A stretch of DNA of 64,000 bases from Saprospirales bacterium (GCA_016711045.1 JADJTT010000011.1:186001-250000), one strand, 5' to 3'. Positions 37,914 through 48,138 are shown, counted from the stretch's first letter. Program-made: numbers and translations. Notes: generated by a model from the letters alone, not told the origin.

Positions 37914-38923
37914 TTCCGGTCCGCTCCTTGCCGTTCAATCATCCACCCGGGGTATTCGGGGGTGAGTTTGCTTACCTGGTCCAGCTGGTCCATTTCCCCG
38001 GCCGTCAGTTGTACTTTTACGGAATCCAGGTTGTCGGCCAGTTGGTGGGGTTTGTTGGCGCCGATAATCACCGTGGTCACCACCGGTTGGTGCAACAACC
38101 AGGCTAGCGCAATTTGTGCGACCGTAGCTTTTTTGTCGTCGGCCATGCTTCGCATCACGTCGACGATATCGTAGGCTTTCTCTTTATTCACCGGGGGGAA
38201 ATCGAAATTCACGCGGCGTCCTTCGTTCGTTTCCGCTTTCCGGCTATACTTCCCGCTCAACAAGCCCCCGGCCAGGGGACTCCAGACCATCAGTCCTATG
38301 TTCTGGTCCAGCAGCATGGGCACCAATTCGCGTTCCAGGTCGCGGCCCGCAATGGTATAATAAGCTTGTAGCGATACGAATTTGCTGAGGTGCTCCTGCG
38401 CCGAGATCCCCAGCGCTTTGACGATATGCCAGGCAGCCAGGTTGCTGCACCCGATGTAGCGCACTTTGCCGCTTTTCACCAGGCTGTCCAATGCCTCCAG
38501 GGTTTCCTGCATAGGCGTAGCCGGATCGAACCCGTGGATCTGGTAGAGGTCGATATAATCCGTATTCAGTCGCGCCAAGCTCTCGTCGGCCTGCTGGAGA
38601 ATGTGTTTACGGCTCAACCCGGAACCATTTGGCCCCTCCCCCATTTTTCCACGCACTTTGGTGGCAATGACCAACTCGTCGCGGTTAAGGCCCAGGTCGC
38701 GGATGGCCTGTCCGGTCATCTTTTCACTGAGTCCCTCGCTATAAATATTGGCTGTATCGATAAAATTGATCCCGTTGTCAACCGATTGTTTGACCAGTGC
38801 ATTGACCTGTTCCTGCGGGAGCGTACCGATGGCGGTCCACATGCCTCGCCCGCCGAAGGTCATGGTGCCCAGGCAGAGTTCTGACACTTTTAATCCCGTG
38901 TTTCCTAGTAAATTGTATTTCAT
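37910..38923 (-). CDS. Aldo/keto reductase
   Basis: 337 residues of the (beta/alpha)8 aldo/keto reductase family. The catalytic tetrad is visible: Asp and Tyr in GINFIDTANIYSEG, Lys in VIATKVRGKMG, His in YQIHGFD. The NADPH-binding IIGANKPHQLADN is near the C-terminus. It reduces aldehydes or ketones in the cytoplasm; the substrate is unknown. It is the first gene of a two-gene operon with the T9SS type B protein and lies 38 bp from the GH17 gene. Confidence 0.9.
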   Translation of the reverse strand: MKYNLLGNTGLKVSELCLGTMTFGGRGMWTAIGTLPQEQVNALVKQSVDNGINFIDTANIYSEGLSEKMTGQAIRDLGLNRDELVIATKVRGKMGEGPNGSGLSRKHILQQADESLARLNTDYIDLYQIHGFDPATPMQETLEALDSLVKSGKVRYIGCSNLAAWHIVKALGISAQEHLSKFVSLQAYYTIAGRDLERELVPMLLDQNIGLMVWSPLAGGLLSGKYSRKAETNEGRRVNFDFPPVNKEKAYDIVDVMRSMADDKKATVAQIALAWLLHQPVVTTVIIGANKPHQLADNLDSVKVQLTAGEMDQLDQVSKLTPEYPGWMIERQGADRK

Positions 38924-38961
38924 GGTGATTTGTTTTTTGCAAAAATAATCTCAATTGGATC

Positions 38962-39849
38962 TCAGTATTTGAGCTTCCCATTCTTGTCCCACAACCCCCA
39001 ATAAGCGCCTACGTCCCCTTCGCCGCCCACTTTCCAGCCTTCATCAAACGAGGCGAAATAAAAGACGTCAATATCGTCTTCCTCCGACCATTTTTGGGTA
39101 TTGATGAAATATTTCATGGCATTTTCCATAGAGGGGTGTGCGTCTTTCGTACTGCTTCCCTGGCTGGGCCAACCGGTTTCCGTAATAATCACTTTCTTGC
39201 CATTGCCAGCCTGTACAGCTTGCTGAAACATCTGTTTCATATACAGCAAGGAGTAGTCCATGTGGCAGCCTTCCCAAAAGGGGTAGCAGTTGGCCAAAAT
39301 CACATCGCAGGCCTCGGTGATCCGGGGGCGATGGCTGAATTCATAATACGCATCCACATACCCGACCTGCACTCCGGGCAGGGCTTTTTTTACCCGGACG
39401 ATGTATTCGAGAAGTTCATCCTCGGTCAGGTCGTTCCGGTACATCACTTCATTCCCTACTGCAGCGACATCCACAAGCCCGTTTTTAGCCAACTCGATCA
39501 ATCCGGCTATTTCCTGCTCATTCAGGTCTTTATCGGATCCCAGCCAGGCGCCCACCAGGGTTTTCAGGCCTAAGTCACGCGCCACTTTGGGAATTAACTC
39601 ATTTCCTTCGATGCAAGAAAATGAACGCACCCATTTGGTGTAGGGCCTAATAATTTCCATCCGGCGTCTGATCTGAGCCTCCGTCAAAATACTGCCCGGC
39701 TCTTGCCCATCTTCGTAGGCGCTGTAGCACAAACCGTGCATGCCGTTTTCCAGCACCTGGCGGAACTGGTCATGAATTTGCTCGGTTGTTTTACCTGCAT
39801 AGTCTATACCCCGGAGGGCAAACTGTTTTTCTGGTCTATAGGAGGACAT
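38962..39849 (-). CDS. GH17 beta-glucanase/glucosyltransferase-like, cytoplasmic
   Basis: 295 residues, a compact GH17 TIM barrel with both catalytic carboxylates: Glu134 in AVGNEVMY (acid/base) and Glu224 in IITETGWPSQ (nucleophile). No signal peptide, so cytoplasmic, unlike its neighbour at 43223-44533. GH17 members act on beta-1,3-glucans as endohydrolases or transglycosylases; inside the cell it would process imported beta-1,3-oligosaccharides. It is the last gene of the locus and is separated from the transporter by a GC-rich hairpin repeat. Confidence 0.85.
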   Translation of the reverse strand: MSSYRPEKQFALRGIDYAGKTTEQIHDQFRQVLENGMHGLCYSAYEDGQEPGSILTEAQIRRRMEIIRPYTKWVRSFSCIEGNELIPKVARDLGLKTLVGAWLGSDKDLNEQEIAGLIELAKNGLVDVAAVGNEVMYRNDLTEDELLEYIVRVKKALPGVQVGYVDAYYEFSHRPRITEACDVILANCYPFWEGCHMDYSLLYMKQMFQQAVQAGNGKKVIITETGWPSQGSSTKDAHPSMENAMKYFINTQKWSEEDDIDVFYFASFDEGWKVGGEGDVGAYWGLWDKNGKLKY

Positions 39850-39983
39850 AGTTGAATAGTTTTAATGTTACTGATAGGATAGTCAATTTGCCAAAAAGAC
39901 CACTCACTTTCGAGCCCTTTCTCCGGCTAATTTTGTAGGGGGGAGAGGAAAAAAGTTCCTGTCCACGGTATTTGCACGTTCTT

Positions 39984-40162
39984 GTCCCCCGCTGGCGGGG
40001 GTAGGGGGTGGAATTTCCTTTCGGCACGTTTTTTTCTCCCTTTGGTCCGTTCCCCTTTGACTGTTTTTTTTTTGTTACTGTTGAACTCCACCATTATGCA
40101 AAGGAATGGAGAAAAGCTTAAAAATGAAGTAGTTCCACCCCCACCCCCCGCCAGCGGGGGAC
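39984..40162. repeat. GTCCCCCGC/GCGGGGGAC inverted-repeat element, copy at 40 kb
   Basis: A 29-base arm at 39984-40012 (GTCCCCCGCTGGCGGGGG then TAGGGGGTGGA) pairs with 40134-40162, with ~120 bp between them. Same family as the elements at 58-59 kb and 61.9 kb. The ~350-bp gap at 39850-40198 contains nothing else recognisable. Confidence 0.85.
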
Positions 40163-40198
40163 AAAAGCGTGCGAAAGTGAGCGAAATGGAACCCATAG

Positions 40199-41629
40199 CT
40201 ATAACTCCCCTCTTCGGCTTACCAATTCCGTTTTTATTTCCCGGGCCTTCTCTTCTGTCAGGTCATATTTCCACATCACCCAAATGGCCAATCCTGCGGT
40301 GATGGCCGGAATCGTGATATCTGCGATGCGCAATCTGATGATGGTATCAGCGGTTTGTTCCACCGCATTTTGGTCAAAACCTACCAATTTCAATACCAAC
40401 CCACCTAAAACCAAGGCTAATGCCTGTCCTAATTTCACCATCCACCAATAGATCGCGCCAAATGTGCCTTCTTTTCGGGGCATACCGTTTTCCAATTCAT
40501 CCAGGTCGCATACATCGGCCGTCATACTCATCATCAGGGTAAACAAGCCACCAATACCAAAGGCCATTAATGGAAGCGGCATAAAGATCAACCAGGGATT
40601 AGCCGGGTTAAATCCCCACCATTTAAGCGCATAGCCTATAATGGAAAGAGCCGTTGAAATAACAAATGCTCTTCGTTTTCCATATCTGTTCGAAAGCGCG
40701 GAAATAACGGGAATCACCATAAAGGCGGTTACAAATGCACTTACCGTAGAAAACCAGGCCGGCCAGTATCCGGCTAACCCGTAGTCCCCTCTAAACATAT
40801 AAAATACAATAATAAAATAACTAAACGAGGCCACCATTTGAAATCCGTTGAAAACCAGGAAAGTAGCGCCGCAGAGTCGCACGAAAGGCTTGTTCTTGAA
40901 AACCTGTACAATCCCTTTGAAAAGGTCTATCAAATTGGAGAACATCGTAGAAAAGGTGATTTCTTTTCTATTTTCCATATGGGATGCATCTAAACCTTTA
41001 CAGAAAATAGCTGGCAATATCCCAAACGCCATACAGATCGCACCCACAATTATGGAAAGATTCCGAACTCCAATGGCTTGTGTTGCATAAATGTTTGGAT
41101 TCGCAATAATTACCCAAAACCAGGGAACGATCATCCAGGCGAATTGTCCCACCGTTTGCGAAAATGCCATCAAACGTGTACGTTCATTATAATCGGAGGT
41201 CATTTCATAGCCCAAAGCGATCAACGGGGTGGAGAAGATGGTGTTACCAATTAAATATACCAACGAAAAAATGAGGAAATACCAGAAATTGTAGTTCACC
41301 GAATTCTCCGGGCTGAGCTGCCATAAGACCGCAAATAATATGCCACTAAGGATAGCGCCCACAAAAATATAGGGCCGTCTACGTCCAAATCTCGATTTGG
41401 TGTTGTCTGAAATAAACCCCATAATGGGGTCCGTGATGGCATCAAATATTCTCGGCAAGCCACCTAATAAACCCGCTAAAAAGGGGTCCATACCAAAGGC
41501 CGTAAGCAAAAAGAACATAAAAATTCCCAGCGAACCTGGCAATAAGTTATTGACCAGGTGTCCGGCGCCAAAGGCGGCCTTTTCAAGAAAGGGGACTCTG
41601 TCTTTCTCAGCGGTTTTGTATTTACTCAT
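40199..41629 (-). CDS. GPH-family sugar:cation symporter (MFS)
   Basis: A 476-residue membrane protein with 12 predicted helices. The glycoside-pentoside-hexuronide signature is in the second helix-loop (FDAITDPIMGFISDNTKSRFGRRRPY, read at ~60-87). GPH transporters import mono- or oligosaccharides with H+ or Na+. In this locus it probably brings beta-1,3-gluco-oligosaccharides across the inner membrane to the phosphorylase and the cytoplasmic GH17. The cytoplasmic tail is charged (TEEKAREIKTELVSRRG). It lies 88 bp after the GH30 gene, with a perfect hairpin between. Confidence 0.88.
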   Translation of the reverse strand: MSKYKTAEKDRVPFLEKAAFGAGHLVNNLLPGSLGIFMFFLLTAFGMDPFLAGLLGGLPRIFDAITDPIMGFISDNTKSRFGRRRPYIFVGAILSGILFAVLWQLSPENSVNYNFWYFLIFSLVYLIGNTIFSTPLIALGYEMTSDYNERTRLMAFSQTVGQFAWMIVPWFWVIIANPNIYATQAIGVRNLSIIVGAICMAFGILPAIFCKGLDASHMENRKEITFSTMFSNLIDLFKGIVQVFKNKPFVRLCGATFLVFNGFQMVASFSYFIIVFYMFRGDYGLAGYWPAWFSTVSAFVTAFMVIPVISALSNRYGKRRAFVISTALSIIGYALKWWGFNPANPWLIFMPLPLMAFGIGGLFTLMMSMTADVCDLDELENGMPRKEGTFGAIYWWMVKLGQALALVLGGLVLKLVGFDQNAVEQTADTIIRLRIADITIPAITAGLAIWVMWKYDLTEEKAREIKTELVSRRGEL

Positions 41630-41678
41630 AATGCCTCATTTAGTAGGTTTTATTGATCAGGATGCATGAATTATAAAT

Positions 41679-41719
41679 TAAAAATGAGTTGACGGCCGGC
41701 GGCCGTCAACTCATTTTTA
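41679..41719. terminator. Perfect 19-bp palindrome between the GH30 and transporter genes
   Basis: Arms 41679-41697 and 41701-41719 are exact complements around a 3-base loop, with core GTTGACGGCC and an A/T-rich outer part. It overlaps the last codon of the GH30 gene. It could end transcription or stabilise a processed mRNA and so set different expression levels along the locus. Confidence 0.7.
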
Positions 41720-43195
41720 ATTCCGTATTACAATGGTCTGTATCGCTTGTGCATTGATTGTTATCTCCGTGGATCTTTCCCCCAGCGAAAGGGTGAAATG
41801 CTTCGCACTTTCCCCTTGATTAAAAATGACCGCCGCAATGGATCCGTCCGGATTCTGAGCGGCTGTGACCATAAGGGAATCGTCCGCGTTCTCAAATCCT
41901 ATTCTTACTGCTCCGGGTCTGATGTATTTGCTAAAATGAGCCATTGCATAATAGATCGGGGTAATGTACACCTCATCTTTATCCGGGTCTACAATGACGG
42001 GCGCCAAACACCAGTTTTTAAACCAATTGGGGCCGCCCTGGGTATCCAAGACCATATTCCAATCGATCCAGCCATCTACCCAGTTGTTGAGGCAACCAAT
42101 GATATCTCTTGCATACCGGTTTACGGGGGCATATTTGGGGTGCAGCGCTTTTTGATCTTCCGGCGCCCAGTCCCACCCCCAATCCGTGGCTTCTTTGGAC
42201 CAGTACCACTGATCATCTTGCCATTTGGGCACTTCAGAATCTCCACAGGCTTCCGATTGAATCAGGTGTTTATCGGGCGCGGCTTCGTGCGCAAACTGGA
42301 GCGATTCGGGAAACCAGTCATAGGTACTTGCATACCAATGCACCGCTATCCCATCAAAGTATTTGGCCGAGGCTTCATCCCTGTACATCACTTTTGCCCA
42401 TTCTATTAATTCTTCCCCCCGGTTCTGATCATAGCCCAGAATTTTCACCTGGTGTCCATCCGACTCGAGTTTAGGCCCCAGAAAATTTTGCACAAATGCG
42501 GTCATCTCCTCCGGGGTATAATGCATGCTCTCCCAATTATGGTTGTTGCCCAGCGGCTCGTTTTCTACGGTAACCCCCCAAATGTCAATCCCCTCCGCTT
42601 TATAGGCATCTATGTATTTGGAAAAGAACAAGGCCCAGGTATCATAATATTCAGGCAATAATTTACCGCCGCGCCAATCCTTGTTATCTTTCATCCAGGG
42701 CGGGGCCGTCCAGGGAGAGGAGAGGATCTTGAATCCGTCTTTGGATATAGCCATGGCCTCCTTGATCATCGGGATGATGTCATCGCGATCTTCGTCTATG
42801 GAAAAGTTTGTTAGTTCCATATCCCCTTCCACCGGCGCATAGGAATAGTTACTCAAAGAAAAATCACAGGAGTTCATGTGGGTACGGGTGAGCGAGTATT
42901 TCGCTCCGGTTTCTCCGAAATACGCCTCCAAGATCTTATCGCGGTTTTCTTTGCTCAATCTGTTCAGCAGAGAGGCCGAGGCTTCGGTAAAGGACCCTCC
43001 AAACCCGGTGATGGTTTGGAATTTTTCATCGGGCAATAATTTTATATCGGTGGATTTATCTCCGGCTGAAAATTCCGTCAACTTTTCAAGCTTATTCCCG
43101 TTTGCAGAAGTTTCATAAACCTCCACTTCCAATTTATTTTCCATCATACACGCACTGAGAAGAAAGACAAATGACACAATTAAACAATATCTCAT
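41717..43195 (-). CDS. GH30-family glucanase lipoprotein
   Basis: 492 residues from the ATG at 43195 (MRYCLIVSFVFLLSAC), preceded by an AAAAGGAGC Shine-Dalgarno-like sequence and ending in a lipobox (LLSAC), so surface- or periplasm-anchored. The GH30 barrel carries acid/base Glu213 (TVENEP) and nucleophile Glu315 (LIQSEACGD), with the clan-A YDQNRG and AVHWYAS strands. Family activities include beta-1,6-glucanase and glucosylceramidase. In a laminarin-type locus, cutting beta-1,6 branches is the most likely role. A C-terminal beta-sandwich (~440-492) completes the fold. Confidence 0.88.
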   Translation of the reverse strand: MRYCLIVSFVFLLSACMMENKLEVEVYETSANGNKLEKLTEFSAGDKSTDIKLLPDEKFQTITGFGGSFTEASASLLNRLSKENRDKILEAYFGETGAKYSLTRTHMNSCDFSLSNYSYAPVEGDMELTNFSIDEDRDDIIPMIKEAMAISKDGFKILSSPWTAPPWMKDNKDWRGGKLLPEYYDTWALFFSKYIDAYKAEGIDIWGVTVENEPLGNNHNWESMHYTPEEMTAFVQNFLGPKLESDGHQVKILGYDQNRGEELIEWAKVMYRDEASAKYFDGIAVHWYASTYDWFPESLQFAHEAAPDKHLIQSEACGDSEVPKWQDDQWYWSKEATDWGWDWAPEDQKALHPKYAPVNRYARDIIGCLNNWVDGWIDWNMVLDTQGGPNWFKNWCLAPVIVDPDKDEVYITPIYYAMAHFSKYIRPGAVRIGFENADDSLMVTAAQNPDGSIAAVIFNQGESAKHFTLSLGERSTEITINAQAIQTIVIRN

Positions 43196-43222
43196 AATCA
43201 GCTCCTTTTGCAATAATTAATT

Positions 43223-44533
43223 TCAATGATTCACCGCCATTCCTTTGTTTGCGGGAGGCGCCAGGACTTCCTTAAGCAGTGCTTCTTTATTTCCGCCATA
43301 GGTCTTTGAAATGGGATTTCCGTCCCTCGACAACCCCTCAAAAACACCTCGATCGACCAATTCCCACAACGCGTATTTAGCTTGCCCGTCAAGGGTGAAG
43401 AGGCCAAAGTGGTTTTCTGAACCACCCGGATTATGGGCATCTTTCCAGATCTCATCAAATGCTTCAAAATAAAAGCAAGCTATTCCCTTTCCGTTGGTCC
43501 ATTCCCGGATATGCCGATAAAAAATGGCCTCCTTGTATTCATCGGTCGCTTTTGAACCTTTGGGTCCGTAGTAGCCGTTTGATGAACTTGCCCATCCGGT
43601 TTCCCCAATATGAAGAGGCTTGTCAATGCCTAAACTGTGCATGTAATCAGCTACATTTTGATATTGCGAAATGGCATACGCTTTGGCGCGTTGCATGGAC
43701 GCATCAATCTTTTCCAGATCAGACAACCCTTCTTCCTCTTCCAAAAAACCCCAAAACACCGGATTGTAATGGGTGTCGTGCATGGGGTACGTATGAAGCG
43801 AGATATAGTCTACCGCCTTCATCAATTTCACCAGATCTTCGGTGTGGTATTCCGCATCGCCCCCACCCCAGGAAGCAAAATTATCCGAACTCGTCACCCA
43901 CAGATCTTTGGGCAGCTTTCCGGCGGCCTTTAACTCCTGCAGGTGATTCACCCATTTCAGGATCACCCAGGGTTGTACGAAATAGCTGGCAGCCCACTTG
44001 ACCATCGCTTCATTCCCCACCGCAATGATCTTCACGATATCGGGGTATTGATTGGCCAGATCTACCGCTCGTTGAATTTCGGCCGCATTGGCTTCCGCGT
44101 CTTCGTTGTCGTGATTGGGATGAGCGGTCCAGGCGTTTTCGCAATCGATCCAGGCGCCCAGCATCACATACATCTCAAAATCAGGGTCTTCCTTTTTCAA
44201 TTGATGAATAGCCTCCACTACATTAGAGGCATGTTTCAGTTTGGTATTGTAGGTTCGCAATATCCTGACATTCATGGCGGCGAGGATCTTCATATCCTCT
44301 TTCAATTGCGCTACGGTGGGCTGTATGTCCCGGGTTGTATCCCGGTACCCACCATAGGATATGGCCAGATACGCTGGATCGCCTAAAATATCTTTAGCAG
44401 TCAATTCTTTTTTCATTTGTGGGTGACTTTCTTCTTTTTCCGACGATGTATTACTGAATGAAAAAAACAGAGATAAAATGACTAAAACAATCATTCCCGT
44501 TAATGTCGACTTCAAACTATTTTCTCTATTCAT
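43223..44533 (-). CDS. GH17 beta-1,3-glucanase, exported or membrane-anchored
   Basis: 436 residues from the ATG at 44533; residues 13-26 are a hydrophobic segment (GMIVLVILSLFFSF), so it is exported with an N-terminal anchor or signal. GH17 catalytic Glu175 (AVGNEAMV) and Glu311 (HIGETGWAS) are present. It has an extra C-terminal region (~370-436, FGLFTLDGQAKYALWEL). The periplasmic location complements the cytoplasmic GH17 at the end of the locus. The upstream extension to 44599 runs into the intergenic hairpin and is not used. Confidence 0.87.
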   Translation of the reverse strand: MNRENSLKSTLTGMIVLVILSLFFSFSNTSSEKEESHPQMKKELTAKDILGDPAYLAISYGGYRDTTRDIQPTVAQLKEDMKILAAMNVRILRTYNTKLKHASNVVEAIHQLKKEDPDFEMYVMLGAWIDCENAWTAHPNHDNEDAEANAAEIQRAVDLANQYPDIVKIIAVGNEAMVKWAASYFVQPWVILKWVNHLQELKAAGKLPKDLWVTSSDNFASWGGGDAEYHTEDLVKLMKAVDYISLHTYPMHDTHYNPVFWGFLEEEEGLSDLEKIDASMQRAKAYAISQYQNVADYMHSLGIDKPLHIGETGWASSSNGYYGPKGSKATDEYKEAIFYRHIREWTNGKGIACFYFEAFDEIWKDAHNPGGSENHFGLFTLDGQAKYALWELVDRGVFEGLSRDGNPISKTYGGNKEALLKEVLAPPANKGMAVNH

Positions 44534-44569
44534 AATAAATGTCTTTCTCTTCCATCTATATTTAGCGTA

Positions 44570-44607
44570 CAGGTAATTTGACGGCCGGCCAGCCGTCAAA
44601 TTACCTG
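44570..44607. terminator. Perfect 16-bp palindrome between the phosphorylase and GH17 genes
   Basis: CAGGTAATTTGACGGC at 44570-44585 and its exact complement at 44592-44607 enclose a 6-base loop. The core TTTGACGGC resembles the hairpin at 41679-41719. Confidence 0.7.
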
Positions 44608-44623
44608 GGACAAGGTGTTGAGT

Positions 44624-47600
44624 CTATCTCAATGCCGCTTCTTTAATGTGTACAATAAGCTGAACGACCTCCCCTGTTCTTTCAAAAATCTTTTTACTTG
44701 TCATGGTGTCCAGGCTCCATGTTTCAAACTTCGATGAAGCATTGTTTTGGTATTTAACTTCCAAGCCGGGCGTATCCGCAAGCTTGTATACTACCGGCAC
44801 CTGGCAATACGTAAAACAGAGTGACCCGGCTTCCAGCTGAAGTTGTTGGGACGCCTGGTGCACATCTATGTATTTGAAAACCCTGGGTTGGAGCAGGAAC
44901 TCCTCTCTTCTCAATAAGCACGGATTGAAATAGAGCTTGCCATCCCGGACAAAAACGCCCAATTCTCCAAACCTGCACAAGATATCTTCCTTCACCTGGC
45001 CGGTCATACCGGGTTGCTGCGCCCCCTTTCCTGCAGGCGTATGGGAATAGGGATCTGTTGAAAAAGCCCCATACAGGGATGGCGGCTTGTGCACGCCTAT
45101 GCCTTCATTGATCTCATAGTAGTGCTCCAGCAATCTGCCGATGACCTTTTCACTTGCTTGCTCTTCTATGGCTTTGAGGCAACACTCCTGCACAGCCAGT
45201 TGCAATTTGGAGACCATGTGCCAATAAATAGATCCCAGCCCCTCATAGCCGAAAAAGGTGCCCGACCTTCCCGTAAACGCTTTGTGGTTGAATACTTTTT
45301 CAAAAATCTGAAGGATCAATTTTTTATCCTTTTCCACAAGCGGCCCGAAGCTTGTTTGGGCAAGCAACGCTAATGCGGCCCGGACATCATTGGCATTTTT
45401 GAAATTGCCGTTAAAATGATGTACGCCATGAATATCTTTCTCGATTAATTGCACATTGCCCCGGCGCACCAATTCGGTGAGCAGGGCGGATCCCTCCACG
45501 GCTTCTTTCGGTATGGTATTTTTTTGGGTAAAGCGGGGTAAATCCTTGTTTGGATAAAGGATATAACTGTATTGATCTTCCCGGAACAGGCTGCTTCTTT
45601 TTAACCCATCCAAAAGGTCCAATGCTTCCCGGGAAGACAAGTACCCCGAACTCAATACCGCCACCTGGCCCTCCAACATTTCACTCAGGTAGGAGATCGA
45701 AATTTCATCCTCATTCTCTACTGTCATCAAGTTGTAGGCATGATACAGATCATCCTCCCTTTTATTGGCATGGATCGAATTTTCGAGATATTGAAGGCTC
45801 AGGGTCACAAAATTCGCCAAATCCTTTAATGAAACCGTCCGCTTTTTGCCCGAGAATGCGCGTTCGTAAACTTGCAGCCTGTAGGCGCTGCCTGCCTGGC
45901 CTACCCCGTCTAAAATGCGCTTGCGGTCCTTATCGGTGATCTTGCCGGCCAACAGCGGCAGGTATTGCTCAAAAGTCCCGACCACCCGATCAAAAAAGTC
46001 CACTAATTCAGTGGAAACGTGTACTTCCTCGACGTTGGAGGCGACCACTATTTTTTCCAAAAATTTCAGAAACCGCCTTAAATAATACAGGGTAACCATG
46101 GAAACCCCATTCCCGACCAATGCATTATTGGCGTCATTCCATTCAGGACGCTGGGTATTCATCCAGATGCCGCCTTCCGGAATAAAATTGGACAGCTTAG
46201 CCAACACGGTGGCCAATATTTTTTCAATAAAGTTGGTGGTATAGATCGTCCCGCCGGAATCGCGAAGCAAGGCCGCATCGGCCCCGACTGCTTCCCTTTC
46301 CAGGCGTATTTTGCGATCCAATTCCTCATCGAACTCAATGGTATCTTTCGGATTGTGCAGGATGTCTTCATAGCGCTTAATTCGATAAGGCACCATGGCA
46401 TACACAAAGAGTTCCTGGTCAAAATAGCTCTCCAATTGACCCGGGGAGTGATTTTCCATGAACTCTAAAAACTTCAATAGATAAATGATCTGGTGATCGC
46501 CCCAGTACCCGATATACGACCAGGGGTTGTCGGGTTCGATGGTTTCCCAGTCAAATCCATCCTTTGTTATTCTATATGGGTTGTATCCATCGAAGGTAGT
46601 CGCATTCAAAAATTTATGGATCATACTCTCGATGAACTCGGGGAAGGAATGCGCCAGTGCTTCCCAGTTTTGAAAGATGTCTCTCCAATTCCCTTCATAG
46701 TCGAGAATTTTTGACCCATCTAATTCACTGCGTGTATTAATGGAAAATTTATTCCAGGGCCTGCTGGGATCCCCATGCCTTCTGCTGAACTTGAGCGGCA
46801 TATATTCGATACACAACCTCCTGAGATCCTTATCCTCCGTCTGATAAGCGATTTCCTGGAGCCTCGAAAGCGAAAACACCTCGGGAAGGGATTTCAGGAT
46901 CGGCCCGGAAGTTTTAAAAACTTTTTTATTGGCGGTGGAAAGGTAGTTGAGGAGATCCCACTTTTCGATTTGGTAGTTGTGATCAAAGATCCCGCCCCGC
47001 ATGATATTGAACAAGGTGTTCGAGAAGTGCCTCGTGTCTCTTAACTCATCGGAAGTGAGCTGCAATCCATCGGAAGCCGCATTTAATTGAATTAAGCGTT
47101 GAGTACCTAATTCTATATCTTGCTGTACAAGCTGTGCTAATTGTTTTTCAGATTTTATCGATTCTGAAATCTCCGCTACTGCCGAATGATTTTTGTTTAC
47201 ATCCGCCACAATCATCCATTCTTTTTCCGAATTGGGTGGCAATAACACATCGGCAAGGGTAAAATAGGCCCCTTTTTCCGCCTTGACATCTACTTCTTCC
47301 CGGACGGGCATTCCTTTTCTAAAATGCTGAAGCTGCAAGGAGGAAAGGAGGTATTTAGGATTCTCCAGGCCCAGCGACCATACGATGTTGGCCTTTAACG
47401 CCTCGCTCGGTTCCGCTTTGTCCACAATAATGGCACTCAGCGAATAGATGCCTAAACCCACCGCCTTTTCAAGCTCACTCCGCTTGTAGGCATCCACCAG
47501 ATTACTTGTGGAATTTTGCAGATCGCCAGGCACCCCATAAGGCAAAATATTCTGGATGCCGTCTAATACAGCGATGCGGACTTCCTCCCCGGAATTATTT

Positions 47601-48067
47601 ATTAAGGTGGACTTTTTGACAAACCCAAAAATAGTACTTGAATTCCATTGATACCTGAAGGTCAATTTCAGGTCGTGGTTCTCTTCTTCAAAAAGGATTT
47701 TATTTCCATATACACTCTTGTACAGGTTTCGGGTGATCTTATACATCCCCTCGAACCTGTAGGAAAAGGGTTCCCAAATATGGGATTTTCCCTCCTTCTG
47801 CACATGGAATATGGATTTGCTTCCCGTGATCTCAGCCGATTCGGTGATCTTATCATCTGTGTAATAGGGAAACAAGGCATAATCCGCATTTTTCCGGCCG
47901 GCTGTCAATCCTCCATTACTGGAAATGAACATCCAGTGGTTGGAATCACTGAGTATGCTCATAAAAAAGGGCCGCAATGCATCGCTATTCGAAATCTTGA
48001 AATAATGATCGTCCCCTATTTGAATAGGACTGACTGCTGTGTGGTTGGTTGATCTCAAGTCTTCCAT
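44624..48067 (-). CDS. Large cytoplasmic beta-1,3-oligoglucan phosphorylase-like enzyme (GH149/GH161 type)
   Basis: 1147 residues without signal peptide. An N-terminal beta-sandwich (~1-320) leads through a helical linker into an (alpha/alpha)6-type catalytic region. Motifs include YEGNWRDIFQNWEALAHSFP, GYNPYRITKDGFDWE, SYIGYWGDHQIIYLLKF and MNTQRPEWNDANNALVG. The size and GNWRDIFQNWEAL context fit the GH94-related families of ~1100-residue beta-1,3-glucan phosphorylases. These degrade imported oligosaccharides with phosphate to glucose-1-phosphate, saving ATP. Neighbouring GH16, GH17 and GH30 enzymes support that substrate. Family choice between GH149 and GH161 is not settled here; the catalytic Asp was not located confidently. 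Confidence 0.65.
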   Translation of the reverse strand: MEDLRSTNHTAVSPIQIGDDHYFKISNSDALRPFFMSILSDSNHWMFISSNGGLTAGRKNADYALFPYYTDDKITESAEITGSKSIFHVQKEGKSHIWEPFSYRFEGMYKITRNLYKSVYGNKILFEEENHDLKLTFRYQWNSSTIFGFVKKSTLINNSGEEVRIAVLDGIQNILPYGVPGDLQNSTSNLVDAYKRSELEKAVGLGIYSLSAIIVDKAEPSEALKANIVWSLGLENPKYLLSSLQLQHFRKGMPVREEVDVKAEKGAYFTLADVLLPPNSEKEWMIVADVNKNHSAVAEISESIKSEKQLAQLVQQDIELGTQRLIQLNAASDGLQLTSDELRDTRHFSNTLFNIMRGGIFDHNYQIEKWDLLNYLSTANKKVFKTSGPILKSLPEVFSLSRLQEIAYQTEDKDLRRLCIEYMPLKFSRRHGDPSRPWNKFSINTRSELDGSKILDYEGNWRDIFQNWEALAHSFPEFIESMIHKFLNATTFDGYNPYRITKDGFDWETIEPDNPWSYIGYWGDHQIIYLLKFLEFMENHSPGQLESYFDQELFVYAMVPYRIKRYEDILHNPKDTIEFDEELDRKIRLEREAVGADAALLRDSGGTIYTTNFIEKILATVLAKLSNFIPEGGIWMNTQRPEWNDANNALVGNGVSMVTLYYLRRFLKFLEKIVVASNVEEVHVSTELVDFFDRVVGTFEQYLPLLAGKITDKDRKRILDGVGQAGSAYRLQVYERAFSGKKRTVSLKDLANFVTLSLQYLENSIHANKREDDLYHAYNLMTVENEDEISISYLSEMLEGQVAVLSSGYLSSREALDLLDGLKRSSLFREDQYSYILYPNKDLPRFTQKNTIPKEAVEGSALLTELVRRGNVQLIEKDIHGVHHFNGNFKNANDVRAALALLAQTSFGPLVEKDKKLILQIFEKVFNHKAFTGRSGTFFGYEGLGSIYWHMVSKLQLAVQECCLKAIEEQASEKVIGRLLEHYYEINEGIGVHKPPSLYGAFSTDPYSHTPAGKGAQQPGMTGQVKEDILCRFGELGVFVRDGKLYFNPCLLRREEFLLQPRVFKYIDVHQASQQLQLEAGSLCFTYCQVPVVYKLADTPGLEVKYQNNASSKFETWSLDTMTSKKIFERTGEVVQLIVHIKEAALR

Positions 48068-48138
48068 TCCTGTATGTGGTTAAGAGAAAAGGTGGAACGA
48101 ATACCGTTTCACGTGGTCAAAACAGCGCTAAAGATAAA

